Assembly (NCBI RefSeq): GCF_003014695.1
Contig: NZ_PYAS01000001.1
Location: 554,738-618,737, forward strand
Length of the DNA: 64,000 bases
Direction: 5' to 3'
From: Dyadobacter jiangsuensis
Lineage (GTDB): Bacteria > Bacteroidota > Bacteroidia > Cytophagales > Spirosomataceae
In this document: one piece after another, positions 34,522 through 43,501 of the stretch
Layout: each line of letters opens with the position of its first letter
How positions within the stretch are numbered: position 1 is the first letter of the stretch
Notes under the pieces: model-generated
Databases searched by the model: none
What the model was told of the DNA's origin: nothing
What the model saw: the letters and a program-made list of their open reading frames with translations, nothing else
Position numbers and translations under genes: made by a program

Positions 34522-35511
34522 ATGCAGAATTTTTGTACCCTTTTTAATTCGGGCTACCTCTCGCGGGGATTGGCGATGTACAATTCGCTGCTCCGGCAAG
34601 GGGGTGATTTTCACTTGTATATTTTCGCATTCGACGATGCTTGCGACGCCTTGCTGCGCCGGCTTAATTTAGTGAATGCGACAATTATTTCGCTGCACGA
34701 ATTTGAAACCCCCGAACTGCTCGCGGTAAAAAGCAGCCGCACGGCAGGGGAGTATTGCTGGACTTGTACCTCTTTCACGATCTGGCATTGTATTCATGCG
34801 TTTTCGTTGGATCATTGCACCTATCTCGACGCCGATCTCCTGTTTTTTACCGATCCGAAAGTCCTGACGGACGAGATGGGCGAAAAATCGGTATTGATCA
34901 CCGCGCACCGGTATGCGGCGCAATATGATCAGTCGGAAAACAGCGGCATCTATTGCGTGCAGTTTGTCACTTTCAGGAATACGGAGGAAGGGCTTGCGGT
35001 GCTGGCGTGGTGGATGAACGCCTGCCTGGAATGGTGTTATGCACGCTTCGAGGACGGCAAATTCGGGGACCAGAAATACCTTGATGACTGGACGGAGCGC
35101 TTCGCGGGCGTACACGTGCTCGCACATCCGGGCGGGGGCGTGGCGCCCTGGAATGCCATTGATTATACTTGTGAAAACGAAAATGGGCAACTGTATGTGC
35201 AGAGAACGAATACGGAAAAGGTGCCGCTCGTGTTCTATCATTTCCACGACTTCCGGTACTGCATCGACAAGAGTTTCCGCCTCACCGCCGAACAATATCG
35301 TCTCCCGGAAAGTATGATCCGGCTCGTGTACAGTACTTATATCAAAGCACTCTCTTCCGCGGAATCCCAGATCCTGCGGGTTGATCCTGCGGCTGTTTTC
35401 CATGAGCAGCCGATGGTCCTGAAATGGATCCGAGTCAGTCTGTCGCGACGTATACAGTTCGGGTTGCGGGGGCGCTATAAGAATTATACAAAAAGGAATG
35501 CATTAACCTAA
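34522..35511 (+). CDS. Glycosyltransferase with DxD motif (GT-A fold)
   Basis: 329 residues, soluble. It opens MQNFCTLFNSGYLSRGLAMYNSLLRQGGDFHLYIFAFDD, as in GT8-like nucleotide-sugar transferases, and carries the metal-binding motif YLDADLLFF with Asp103 and Asp105. A second set of landmarks is FGDQKYLDDW and HPGGGVAPWNAIDY, where GT8 relatives bind the acceptor and phosphate. The C-terminal 60 residues (RRIQFGLRGRYKNYTKRN) are basic and may contact the membrane. Donor and acceptor are unknown. First of three genes on the + strand of the glycan cluster. Confidence 0.85.
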   Translation: MQNFCTLFNSGYLSRGLAMYNSLLRQGGDFHLYIFAFDDACDALLRRLNLVNATIISLHEFETPELLAVKSSRTAGEYCWTCTSFTIWHCIHAFSLDHCTYLDADLLFFTDPKVLTDEMGEKSVLITAHRYAAQYDQSENSGIYCVQFVTFRNTEEGLAVLAWWMNACLEWCYARFEDGKFGDQKYLDDWTERFAGVHVLAHPGGGVAPWNAIDYTCENENGQLYVQRTNTEKVPLVFYHFHDFRYCIDKSFRLTAEQYRLPESMIRLVYSTYIKALSSAESQILRVDPAAVFHEQPMVLKWIRVSLSRRIQFGLRGRYKNYTKRNALT

Positions 35512-35530
35512 TCTAAATCGTAAACACCCC

Positions 35531-35911
35531 TTGGCTCGTTTAATCAATCTAAAAACCATTACGGACACCCGCGGGAGCCTGACCGTGATCGAGCGCGTAA
35601 TTCCGTTCGAAATCAAACGTATTTTTTACGTTAATGGTCCTGATCATTTCAAAACCGGTACAAAGCGCCAGCGTATGAAACAGGCGGTGATTTGTCTGAA
35701 AGGGAGCTGCCTTATCTCCAACCATACCGGCAGCGAAGAGCAGCATTTTATCCTTAATTCGGCTGACCAATGCCTGCTGCTGGCGCCGGAAGACCGGCAC
35801 GAGATGCTTGAACTCACCGACGAATCTATTCTGATGGTACTCGCATCCGAGCCGTTTGAGCAAGAGGAATGCGTGCAGGAGCCCCGGCAGTATGAGTTTT
35901 CGCTTTCTTAA
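35531..35911 (+). CDS. WxcM/FdtA-like cupin, catalytic histidines apparently missing
   Basis: 126 residues beginning at a TTG codon (35531); the first ATG in frame lies too deep in the fold. The protein is a small double-stranded beta helix: LINLKTITDTRGSLTVIERVIPFEIKRIFYVNG, then KQAVICLKGSCLISNHTGSEEQHFILNSADQCLLLAPEDRHEMLELT. This matches FdtA/QdtA sugar 3,4-ketoisomerases and WxcM C-terminal domains. In the true enzymes the stretch before KQ-(V/I)-C reads like RGxHAHK, with the His residues serving in catalysis; here it reads TGTKRQRMKQ. From memory of that family, this copy should be inactive as an isomerase and may bind a sugar nucleotide or be a remnant. Confidence 0.82.
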   Translation: MARLINLKTITDTRGSLTVIERVIPFEIKRIFYVNGPDHFKTGTKRQRMKQAVICLKGSCLISNHTGSEEQHFILNSADQCLLLAPEDRHEMLELTDESILMVLASEPFEQEECVQEPRQYEFSLS

Positions 35912-35941
35912 TGGGTTGTTAAAGAGTATTTTGCATTGCAT

Positions 35942-36796
35942 ATGCTGCCGAAAATTACCATTGTGACTCCCTCGTTCAACCAGGCGAAATACCTGGAAAG
36001 TACCATTCTTTCGGTGCTGGGGCAGGGGTATCCCAATCTGGAATACATCATTGTCGATGGCGGCAGCACGGACGGCTCGGTGGATATCATCCGGAAGTAT
36101 GAGCACCAGCTCGCCTGGTGGGTGAGCGAGGCGGATAAGGGTTTGTACGATGCCCTGCAAAAGGGCTTCGGTCGGTCTTCGGGCGACATTATGGCCTGGC
36201 TCAATGCCGATGATATGTACCATGCTCAATCCCTTTTTACCGTAGCCGAGATTTTCAACCGGTTTACGGATGTAAAATGGATCATGGGCGCCAATACTTT
36301 TTTCGATGAAGCGGGAAGGCCTTTTCTCTACGACGACCTCCTGTATGGCCAGCGCTGGTCGCGGTTGCGGCTGCAATTATCCGACGGCGGGTTCATTCAG
36401 CAGGAATCGGTCTTCTGGCGGCGCAGTCTATGGGAAAAAGCGGGCGGTTTTATTGATCAGAATTATGCATTAGCGGCCGATTTTGAACTTTGGCTCCGTT
36501 TTTTCAGGCATGAACGCTTGTATACTACGTCGTTCATGCTGGGAGGCTTCCGTTTCCGGAGCGAAAACCAGAAGAGCTACAATCAACGCGGTCAATACCT
36601 GACTGAGATGAAACAGTTGCTGGTAAAGGAGAAAAGCAATGCATCGCAGCTGGGTTTTAACCGGCTCGTCTTGATGCTGATTAAATTGATTCCAAAACGA
36701 AAGTGGCGCAACCGCATGGCGGCGAAGCAACTCGGCCTGCCGCCCAAAATTGTAGCCGACCGGAATGCCGGAATGGTGATGCTGGAAACTTCTTAA
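35942..36796 (+). CDS. Family 2 glycosyltransferase
   Basis: 284 residues from the ATG at 35942. GT-A signatures are [46 protein letters not shown] and [12 protein letters not shown] with Asp90-Asp91, with the acceptor-site region [39 protein letters not shown], where AADFELWLR is the usual ED-like motif variant. Soluble with a basic tail ([13 protein letters not shown]). The stop codon overlaps the stop of the convergent gene by 4 bp. A polysaccharide or O-glycan transferase is likely; sugar unknown. Confidence 0.9.
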   Translation: MLPKITIVTPSFNQAKYLESTILSVLGQGYPNLEYIIVDGGSTDGSVDIIRKYEHQLAWWVSEADKGLYDALQKGFGRSSGDIMAWLNADDMYHAQSLFTVAEIFNRFTDVKWIMGANTFFDEAGRPFLYDDLLYGQRWSRLRLQLSDGGFIQQESVFWRRSLWEKAGGFIDQNYALAADFELWLRFFRHERLYTTSFMLGGFRFRSENQKSYNQRGQYLTEMKQLLVKEKSNASQLGFNRLVLMLIKLIPKRKWRNRMAAKQLGLPPKIVADRNAGMVMLETS

Positions 36797-37500
36797 TGGT
36801 TGAAAAGCCGTTCTTTCAGCCTCTTGAATAAAAACCTCAGATAAATGGCCGGACCGAAATGCTTCAAAATCAATCCGGCTTTTTCCTTTTCAAAAATGCG
36901 GTCTTTTTGCAGCGATGATATGCCCGTATCATTGAAAATGGCAATGTTAAAATCCCTGAAAGTGAAGTGGTAATGCTTGTCGCTGTGGCATTGCATATTG
37001 AACACGTGGTCGGCTGAGATGCGGTAACGCGTATCGTACCTGCGCACGGAGAATACCCCTGCCGGGTAAATGATCGCCTGGTGGTTGATGCCCGTTTTCG
37101 CTTGCTTATAGTCCTGCATTTCACCAAGATACTTTCGGCCGGCTTTGATTACACTGCCGTAGTAGATGGCATGAGAGTCGGTAAGCTCTTTGGCCATTCG
37201 CGAGAACTCGGGCGTCAGTATATCGTCGGCGCCGATGAAATAAATCCATTGCCCCTTTGCGTGGTCGAGGGCTTTGTTCATCGCTTCGTAAATGCCGCCG
37301 TCTTTTTCACTTTTCCAGAAGGCAAGTTTGTCGTCATTTCTGCGAAGGATGGCAGGCGTGCCGTCGGTGCTACCGCCATCCATGACGATGACTTCGATAG
37401 GGAGATACTGCTGGTCGTAGATGCTGTCGAGGCATCTCTGCAAAAACTTTTCTGCATTGTAAGTCACCAGGATGACGGAGATCAATGGGGTGCTAATCAT
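36793..37500 (-). CDS. Family 2 glycosyltransferase
   Basis: 235 residues. [47 protein letters not shown] and [17 protein letters not shown] give the nucleotide-sugar site, with the metal Asp pair in [37 protein letters not shown] is the acceptor part. The short length and the last segment ([19 protein letters not shown]) are typical of the small GT2s of capsule loci. It is last of three genes on the minus strand that read toward the + strand set, an arrangement that pins the cluster between two convergent operons. Confidence 0.9.
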   Translation of the reverse strand: MISTPLISVILVTYNAEKFLQRCLDSIYDQQYLPIEVIVMDGGSTDGTPAILRRNDDKLAFWKSEKDGGIYEAMNKALDHAKGQWIYFIGADDILTPEFSRMAKELTDSHAIYYGSVIKAGRKYLGEMQDYKQAKTGINHQAIIYPAGVFSVRRYDTRYRISADHVFNMQCHSDKHYHFTFRDFNIAIFNDTGISSLQKDRIFEKEKAGLILKHFGPAIYLRFLFKRLKERLFNH

Positions 37501-37503
37501 GCA

Positions 37504-38358
37504 TTAAAGCGCAAATTCTCTCTCTGCCAGTCCAACCGGCTCGACATGAGCAAGATATTGATGAACCCCCTCGCGGCAATACACGGTTTTGTTCAGCAAT
37601 GCCTCGGTAAGATAAGCTTCATTTTTTGGGCAGCGGGCACGGTCCACTTCGGGGTGATAAATATGGAACACAACCCCACCGAATTTGGCGGCGCGTTTCC
37701 TGACACCGGAGTTGAGGAGTCGCACGGCAATTTCGTTGTCTTCTCGGCCCCAACCATGAAAAACTTCGTTGTAGCCATTGACACGGAGCAAGTCTTCCCG
37801 CCAGAATGCCATATTGCAACCCCGCAATGCGTAAATATCGTGCGTTTTATAGCGATCTGCCATATACCTGCTCAACCAGGCGACGCTGAACCGGTTCGTG
37901 AAATTGCCAAGGCCCGACTGGAACGGCGTTACCCGAGCCTGCCGGCGGTCCAGCATTTTCTCGGAGAGCTCTTTGGTCATCAATACCCTGCTTCCTGCCA
38001 CAAAGGAGCCGCGTTTGCTTAATGTGAGGTGGTCTTTGATAAAATGCCTGTGCAGAATGAGGTCGCCGTCGATCTGGATAATATAGTCGCAGGAGCTCAT
38101 GGCAATGGCCTTGTTCCGGATTTTGGATAGTTGAAAGCCATTATCTTCCTGCCAGACGTGAATGAGTCTCACCGGAAACAGGGGCCTCATGGCTTCGATG
38201 ACGTCCGCGGTTTGCCCGGTCGAGCCGTCGTCGGCAACAATCACCTCGTCGGGCAATACCGACTGCTCCAACACACTGAGCAAACAAAGCCGCAGTGCTT
38301 CCGGCCAATTGTAGGTGGAAATAATCAGCGAGCTTTTAGAGAAGGTTTTCATATCCAT
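37504..38358 (-). CDS. GT2 glycosyltransferase with GT7-like C-terminal domain
   Basis: 284 residues (ATG at 38358, alternative at 38352). N-terminal GT2 part: SSLIISTYNWPEALRLCLLSVLEQSVLPDEVIVADDGSTGQTADVI with IIQIDGDLILHRHFI carrying the DxD. C-terminal part: LRGCNMAFWREDLLRVNGYNEVFHGWGREDNEIAVRLLNSGVRKR, the galactosyltransferase GT7-like block with GWGxED. It is 40-50% similar by eye to the next gene, so the pair arose by duplication. The start overlaps the end of the upstream gene by 23 bp, a coupled pair. Confidence 0.9.
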   Translation of the reverse strand: MDMKTFSKSSLIISTYNWPEALRLCLLSVLEQSVLPDEVIVADDGSTGQTADVIEAMRPLFPVRLIHVWQEDNGFQLSKIRNKAIAMSSCDYIIQIDGDLILHRHFIKDHLTLSKRGSFVAGSRVLMTKELSEKMLDRRQARVTPFQSGLGNFTNRFSVAWLSRYMADRYKTHDIYALRGCNMAFWREDLLRVNGYNEVFHGWGREDNEIAVRLLNSGVRKRAAKFGGVVFHIYHPEVDRARCPKNEAYLTEALLNKTVYCREGVHQYLAHVEPVGLAEREFAL

Positions 38359-39136
38359 TAAGGCATCTTTTGACTTTTGTTAGCAGGGTATGTTGGATAA
38401 TCTGGCGATGAACGGGCTCGTTCGACCGGGGCAATTCGTCGTGATGCAGGTGGTACTGTACTGCGCCCAGTTTCACGATTTTCTTGATAATGTTGTTGTT
38501 GATGAAGCGCGCGGCCAATTCTTCGTCTTCGTGGCCCCATCCGCTGAGCTCATTGTTATATCCGTTCACGCGGAGGAAATCGTCTTTCCAATAGGCGAGG
38601 TTGCTGCCGCGGACACTCCTGCAATTCATTTCCTTCCGCTGGCCGAGCGTTTGCAGCAAGGGCAACCGTAAGGCATTGAACCGGTTATAAACTCCTTTTG
38701 AAAAGAAGCCGACGTTCGTTCCGGCGTTTCGGAGCAATTCATTGGTTTTTGCGGGTGTGAGGCGCGCACGGGTACCGCGTATGAAAGCCCCGTGCTCCGC
38801 CGCAGCCAAATGATCCTGGATGAAAGAGGAATGCAGCAGTACATCGCCATCCACCTGGATCACGTATGAGCCCGAGCATTGTCCGATCGCCTTGTTAAGG
38901 ATCTGGCTTTTGCGGAAGCCCTGGTCTTCGTGCCAGGCATGAATTATGGGCACAGGAAATACTTCCTGCATTTTGCGTATCACCGCTTTCGTCCGGTCGT
39001 CTGAACCGTCGTCGGCGATGACCACCTCCGTAGGTAAGGTTTTTTGCCTGATAACACTCAAAAGGCTGCAATGCAGCGCATCCGCCCAATTATAAGTTGC
39101 GATAATGAGCGATGTTGCCGGAGCGGAATCCATCAA
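38336..39136 (-). CDS. GT2 glycosyltransferase with GT7-like C-terminal domain, paralogue
   Basis: 266 residues. TSLIIATYNWADALHCSLLSVIRQKTLPTEVVIADDGSDDRTKAVI, VIQVDGDVLLHSSFI (DGD metal site), and VRGSNLAYWKDDFLRVNGYNNELSGWGHEDEELAARFINNNI mirror the neighbour at 37504. The two differ most in the middle (residues 130-170), where acceptor choice is usually set, so they may add the same donor to different acceptors. First gene of the leftward operon; the next start codon lies inside its 3' end. Confidence 0.9.
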   Translation of the reverse strand: MMDSAPATSLIIATYNWADALHCSLLSVIRQKTLPTEVVIADDGSDDRTKAVIRKMQEVFPVPIIHAWHEDQGFRKSQILNKAIGQCSGSYVIQVDGDVLLHSSFIQDHLAAAEHGAFIRGTRARLTPAKTNELLRNAGTNVGFFSKGVYNRFNALRLPLLQTLGQRKEMNCRSVRGSNLAYWKDDFLRVNGYNNELSGWGHEDEELAARFINNNIIKKIVKLGAVQYHLHHDELPRSNEPVHRQIIQHTLLTKVKRCLNGYENLL

Positions 39137-40192
39137 TAATCCTGAGTTATTATTCCCTGATACACCTGGTGTCGGATATTTCCTGCACGGCCTGATTGCC
39201 GACTATGTTCTCTCTTCCGACAGGATATAGCAAACACGAGACACACACGGATTAACCATGGTTGTAACCGAATGACGGTTATCGGTCAAAAAAATAGTTG
39301 CTGCTCCAAAAAGAGGAAAATAGGCAGTTCTGGCCGGGAGTTGGAGGGTTATTCTGGAAACCGCCAGTTACTTGTGTTGCATAAGATATGCCTGTATTTG
39401 GGCCGGAATGGCGGTAACAGGCTAGGAAGTAAATTGTTGATAGGGGACATGCTTTACGTTTGTTAGGGATTGAGCCGTCTTCTTTTATTGAGACGTCATA
39501 AAGATCAAAAAAATATAAGAATTACAGCAAGGGGGATTGTTATTTTTCTAATTTATTTTTAATCTTTTTGGGCGATGGTGGTAAGGTGCACACGCGAAAA
39601 CTTCCGGCGCAAAAGGCCTCGCCGAGTCATTCGCATTGTAGTACTTTTTCGGGGGGAGTATCTGGTCTGTGAATACAAGGCTTTTGTGGCCTCATTGCGC
39701 ACCTGAGAGGCTGTGAGGATATTTCCGAGCTCGTTTCAGCACGCGAGGTACACTGCCGGTGACTAGTGTTTCATCATTCGGATTGGCTTTTTCCCGGTGC
39801 CTCATGTTGTGGTATGCAAAAGTGTGATGGCCTTCCGGATGAACGTGCAGACTGCCGGGGTTCTTCGGCTCGCGGGGCTTTGGAAGGTGCGTTTTTGTGG
39901 TGGGAGAATTGGCAAAAATCGTATAATAATGACGGTACCCAATGGGCCGCTCTACATAATTTCTCCGTGGGGCATTTGGCTCCGCTCGTGATCAGCCAAT
40001 GATAGCTAATGCCTTGAAATGACGCCTTATGCGTATACGTATGCCCGTGCGTGCTGCCCCCGCGCGCAGCACGGGAGAGCCGGACTGTCATGCTAATATC
40101 CGTCAACTGCCGTCGGGAGCTGCGAGGTGCTTTTTTGAAAGCTGCCTCAGAAGCGCGTCGGTTTGCGTATAGGTTACTTAAATACGGTCGCT
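39137..40192. other. Gene-free kilobase between the glycan cluster and the hydrolase gene
   Basis: About 1.05 kb in which I find no supported gene: the open frames present (up to about 110 residues) show no protein-like composition, no family motif and no ribosome site. There is one exact -7 element (TACGTTTG at 39455-39462) with ATTG 19 bp upstream as a weak -33, followed by no coding frame; this could mark a small RNA. A GC-rich inverted repeat (CCCGTGC ... GCACGGG) lies near 40045-40074. The region may be the scar of an old insertion or deletion. Confidence 0.5.
39455..39462 (+). promoter_or_regulatory. Orphan -7 element TACGTTTG
   Basis: Exact TAnnTTTG with ATTG 19 bp upstream, facing 700 bp without a gene. 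Possible promoter of a non-coding RNA or chance match. Confidence 0.3.
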
Positions 40193-41050
40193 ATGAAACA
40201 GTTTTTGTACTCGATAATCACTTGCATTGCGTTTTTCGGCTGCAAACCAGCGGAAAATGCGGAGATGCCCGTTAAATACGGTTCCAACAATGGGAAATAT
40301 CTGACGATCAGGAATACACGGGTATATTATGAAGAATACGGGAACGGGGTTCCGCTGCTGTTGCTGCATCAGGGTTTGGGATCCATTGAAAACCTCGGGG
40401 CTATTATCCCGGAGTTATCAAGGCATTTCCGGGTTATCGCGTATGATGCGCCCGGGCACGGCCGTTCGGAACAGGCCGATAGCCTGAGCGGGGCATTATT
40501 GGCGGATTACGGCTCCGCACTCATCGACCAGCTGAAACTGGATAGTGTTTACGTAATGGGATGGAGCATGGGCGGCAACACAGCACTCTTGCTCGGCGCG
40601 GACAGGCCCGACAAGGTGAGACAGGTAATAAGCGGCGCTTCCAATTCGAAATCAGCCGGATTGACGCAGGAAGGGCGTGACTTATTAAAAGAATATACGG
40701 TAGAAGCGGTAAAGGAAGATAAGGACTGGCTGGCTAATTATCAAAAAATGAACCCTCAGCCCGATAAATGGGTCAAATTTTGGGAGGATAATCAGAAAAT
40801 GTGGGCGAGGGAAATCAAGGTGCCGGATGAAAAGCTTTCCAGCATTGCAGTTCCGGTACTGGTCATTCGAGGCGACCGGGATATGATCCGTTTGGAACAC
40901 AGTATCGAAATGTACCGGCTGCTTAAAAATGGGCAGTTGTGTGTTTATCCTCACATCGGGCACGAAATGCCGGAATTGAAAGGTGATATGCTTTGCCGGA
41001 TCGCGATCGACTTCCTGAAAGAAAATGAGGGCGGGGAAACGGGTAACTGA
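40193..41050 (+). CDS. Alpha/beta-hydrolase, predicted lipoprotein
   Basis: 285 residues from the ATG at 40193, chosen because MKQFLYSIITCIAFFGCKPA is a lipoprotein signal with Cys17 as the likely lipidation site. The fold is a classic hydrolase: VPLLLLHQGLGSIENLGAIIPELSRHFRVIAYDAPGHGRSE, nucleophile Ser in GWSMGGNTALLLG, acid Asp in LVIRGDRDMI and base His in YPHIGHEMPEL. The oxyanion part HQGLG is in place of the usual HGxxG. A small ester, lactone or peptide substrate is likely. Monocistronic after a long gene-free stretch; convergent with the MFS gene. Confidence 0.87.
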   Translation: MKQFLYSIITCIAFFGCKPAENAEMPVKYGSNNGKYLTIRNTRVYYEEYGNGVPLLLLHQGLGSIENLGAIIPELSRHFRVIAYDAPGHGRSEQADSLSGALLADYGSALIDQLKLDSVYVMGWSMGGNTALLLGADRPDKVRQVISGASNSKSAGLTQEGRDLLKEYTVEAVKEDKDWLANYQKMNPQPDKWVKFWEDNQKMWAREIKVPDEKLSSIAVPVLVIRGDRDMIRLEHSIEMYRLLKNGQLCVYPHIGHEMPELKGDMLCRIAIDFLKENEGGETGN

Positions 41051-41091
41051 CAGCATTCCCGACTGCCAATGCCAGTTACTCCGCCCCGGTT

Positions 41092-42327
41092 TTATTCCAG
41101 AATCAATGTGGCATCCCGCTCTTCCAAAACCTCGGTTTTAGCGCCGCGTTCGATCCATTTCGTGCGGATGATGAGCGTCAGCACAGCTATAATCAGCACC
41201 GCATAGCCTGCCCCGAGCCAAACCTGGCTGTCGATCCGGATGGTTTTAACAACGAGGTAACTGAATGCCGAGGTCGAAAGAATGTAGCCGCCGCCGGTGA
41301 GGCCGCTGGCCAGGCCGCCGAATTGTGAAAAGCGGGTGAGGCAATAGGCGAGCATGCCGTTGAAAATAAAACCCGATGCCGAGTGCAGCAAAATCACATA
41401 CACCATGAGCGTGTACAGGTTGTGCAACTGTATTGTAAGCAAAATAAGCACTCCGGATACCGCCAGCTGCGCGACGGCCGCCGTGAATAATCTTTTGTAA
41501 AATGGCTTGGATATGAGTGCTTTGGATAGCAGGCTTCCGCCCAGCATGGCAAGGCCCGAAATCATGGAGCAGTTGCCCGTTACCGTCGCGGGGTAATGCA
41601 TCACTTCTTCGATCAGGAACGGGCTCGACATATTATAAATCATCAGTACCGCATAAGATAATCCGAGAATGAGGAGGCCGGAGGTAAAATCCCAGGTCCC
41701 GAGCATGGAGCGGTAGGCATTGCTGATGGTCGTTAGCCGCAGTGGCGCTTTGGAGGCGATGGTTTCGCCACTGAACACGAGTTCCAGCACCAGGAAAGTT
41801 AAGCCGAAGAAGCCCAGAAAGTAGAAGTTGGATTGCCAGCCGAAATGGGTTTGCAGGTAACCGCCCAGGAAGGGGGCGATGATCGGTGCCGCCGACCAGA
41901 TCACGGAAAAAAGGCTGGTGTAATGTTTTAATTTATCGCCTTCAAAAAGATCGAAAAAGAACGACCGCTTACTGACGACGATCACCGCTGACATTACGCC
42001 CTGAACCGCCCGCATTACGTAGATCATTTGCAGGCTTTCGGTATCGGCAATCACGAAACTGGCGGCGCTGAAACCGGCCAGCGCGAAAATGTTAGGCCAG
42101 AAACGGCCGTAGCTATCCAGTAATCCGCCAACGAGCAACTGGCTGACGCCATAGGTCGCGAGAAAAATGGAGATACACAGCTGAACCGCCTCGGGCGTAG
42201 CGTGCAACCGGGCACTCATGGCCGGAAGCGAGGGGATGAACACGTCGAGGGCAAAGCCGGTGATCGGGATCAGGGCGAGGGCCAGGACGGTGCTGACGGC
42301 TTTATTGGATTCTTTAAGTGTTTTCAT
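41092..42327 (-). CDS. Bcr/CflA-type MFS efflux transporter
   Basis: 411 residues from the ATG at 42327. The sequence TGFALDVFIPSLPAMSARLHATPEAVQLCISIFLATYGVSQLLVGGLLDSYGRFWPN is the DHA1 Bcr/CflA start, with FIPSLPAM and the motif A variant G-x-LLDSYGRFWP. About twelve membrane segments. Family members export bicyclomycin, chloramphenicol or other small molecules; the actual substrate is not predictable. A perfect -7 element lies 19 bp upstream of the ATG. The AraC gene directly upstream on the same strand probably regulates it. Confidence 0.9.
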   Translation of the reverse strand: MKTLKESNKAVSTVLALALIPITGFALDVFIPSLPAMSARLHATPEAVQLCISIFLATYGVSQLLVGGLLDSYGRFWPNIFALAGFSAASFVIADTESLQMIYVMRAVQGVMSAVIVVSKRSFFFDLFEGDKLKHYTSLFSVIWSAAPIIAPFLGGYLQTHFGWQSNFYFLGFFGLTFLVLELVFSGETIASKAPLRLTTISNAYRSMLGTWDFTSGLLILGLSYAVLMIYNMSSPFLIEEVMHYPATVTGNCSMISGLAMLGGSLLSKALISKPFYKRLFTAAVAQLAVSGVLILLTIQLHNLYTLMVYVILLHSASGFIFNGMLAYCLTRFSQFGGLASGLTGGGYILSTSAFSYLVVKTIRIDSQVWLGAGYAVLIIAVLTLIIRTKWIERGAKTEVLEERDATLILE

Positions 42328-42346
42328 ATGCTTGCTATTAATGCAC

Positions 42347-42354
42347 CAAAGGTA
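42347..42354 (-). promoter_or_regulatory. -7 promoter element TACCTTTG for the MFS gene
   Basis: Exact TAnnTTTG on the minus strand, 19 bp from the ATG at 42327; identical to the element of the cold-shock gene. Supports the chosen start and a promoter separate from that of the AraC gene. Confidence 0.5.
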
Positions 42355-42413
42355 GGGCAGCAAGCAAACGCGCAGGTAATATGAATCAAACCAATGATTA
42401 TACAAAACAAATG

Positions 42414-43316
42414 TCAATGGCTTTGCCGGAGTTGCTCACGGAAAAGCAGGGGAGTGGTTTGGGTGTTTTGCTTGAAATACTTGTTGAAATGGGAAGGGTA
42501 CTCGAACCCGAGGGTGTAGGCGATTTGGGCGGCGTCCCAGTCGGTGTTCAGTAGCAATGTTTTAGCTTCTTCCACAATGCGCTCGTGGATGATTTCCCGG
42601 GTAGTTTTTCCGGTAGACTTTTTGAGGACATTATTGAGATAGTTGACATGGATACTCAACTGATCAGCGTAGGCGGCGGGAGTGAGCAATCTCAAAGGAT
42701 TTTCGGGTGAATCGACGGGGAATTGCTGGTTAAGCAATCCGAAGAAACGGGAGATCAGCCGGTCGTTGCTGTTTTCGCTCGCGACGGGCCCCTGTAAGCG
42801 GATGCCTTCCAGGATGAGCATTTGCAGCAGGCTTCTGATCATATCGAACCGGTAAGTGTATGTGGTTGATAATAAGCTCTCCATCTCGCTGAAAAGGTGC
42901 CGAAACCGCTCCTGGCCGGGGACGTCGAGTGGGATTACTGCCTGAATGGCAGGGTTAAACAATGCGCTCCGGTAGCGAATCTCTTGCCGGACGCTGTTTA
43001 ACAGGAATGTGTCGTTGAAAAGGCAGTAAAACCCGGTTTGCGATTCCGAAATCGCGTGGTAGGACGAGGGGACGCCGGGGTTTGAAAATATAATGCCGGC
43101 GCCTTCGATAGGCGTTTCCTTGCCGCCTGCCAGGTGCATACCGTCCCCGATGATCATGCATATCTTGTAATAGTCGCGCCGGTTGTAGGGCGTCATCCTG
43201 TTCAGGCAGGTGCGCTGTTTTACATTGAAATGGCTCACGTTCGCCTGTGAGGCCAACTCTGCCGGCATCGGTTGTTTTGTTCGTTCGTAGAACTGTTGCA
43301 GCGTTTCGGTATGCAT
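42414..43316 (-). CDS. AraC-family transcriptional regulator
   Basis: 300 residues from the ATG at 43316 (an upstream ATG at 43343 is less likely). The N-terminal 180 residues form a cupin-like sensing domain (GKETPIEGAGIIFSNPGVPSSYHAISESQTGFYCLFND). The C-terminal AraC part is PAAYADQLSIHVNYLNNVLKKSTGKTTREIIHERIVEEAKTLLLNTDWDAAQIAYTLGFEYPSHFNKYFKQNTQTTPLLFRE, with both helix-turn-helix motifs complete. The stop codon is 86 bp upstream of the Bcr-type exporter start, the usual arrangement for a local activator of an efflux gene. Confidence 0.92.
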   Translation of the reverse strand: MHTETLQQFYERTKQPMPAELASQANVSHFNVKQRTCLNRMTPYNRRDYYKICMIIGDGMHLAGGKETPIEGAGIIFSNPGVPSSYHAISESQTGFYCLFNDTFLLNSVRQEIRYRSALFNPAIQAVIPLDVPGQERFRHLFSEMESLLSTTYTYRFDMIRSLLQMLILEGIRLQGPVASENSNDRLISRFFGLLNQQFPVDSPENPLRLLTPAAYADQLSIHVNYLNNVLKKSTGKTTREIIHERIVEEAKTLLLNTDWDAAQIAYTLGFEYPSHFNKYFKQNTQTTPLLFREQLRQSH

Positions 43317-43501
43317 GGCGGCTTTGCGTATTATACAAATCAAATGAAATGGGAGGCGGTTAAGTTCCCGCCGACCGCCGCGGGCGGATTAAAATGTGAC
43401 GGTATGACCTGCATCATAGTTATTCATGCCATGTGAATGGTAAATTTCAGATCCGGCTTGCCTTATATGGGTGAGTTTTGAGTTGAGATATCAGATTTGG
43501 A

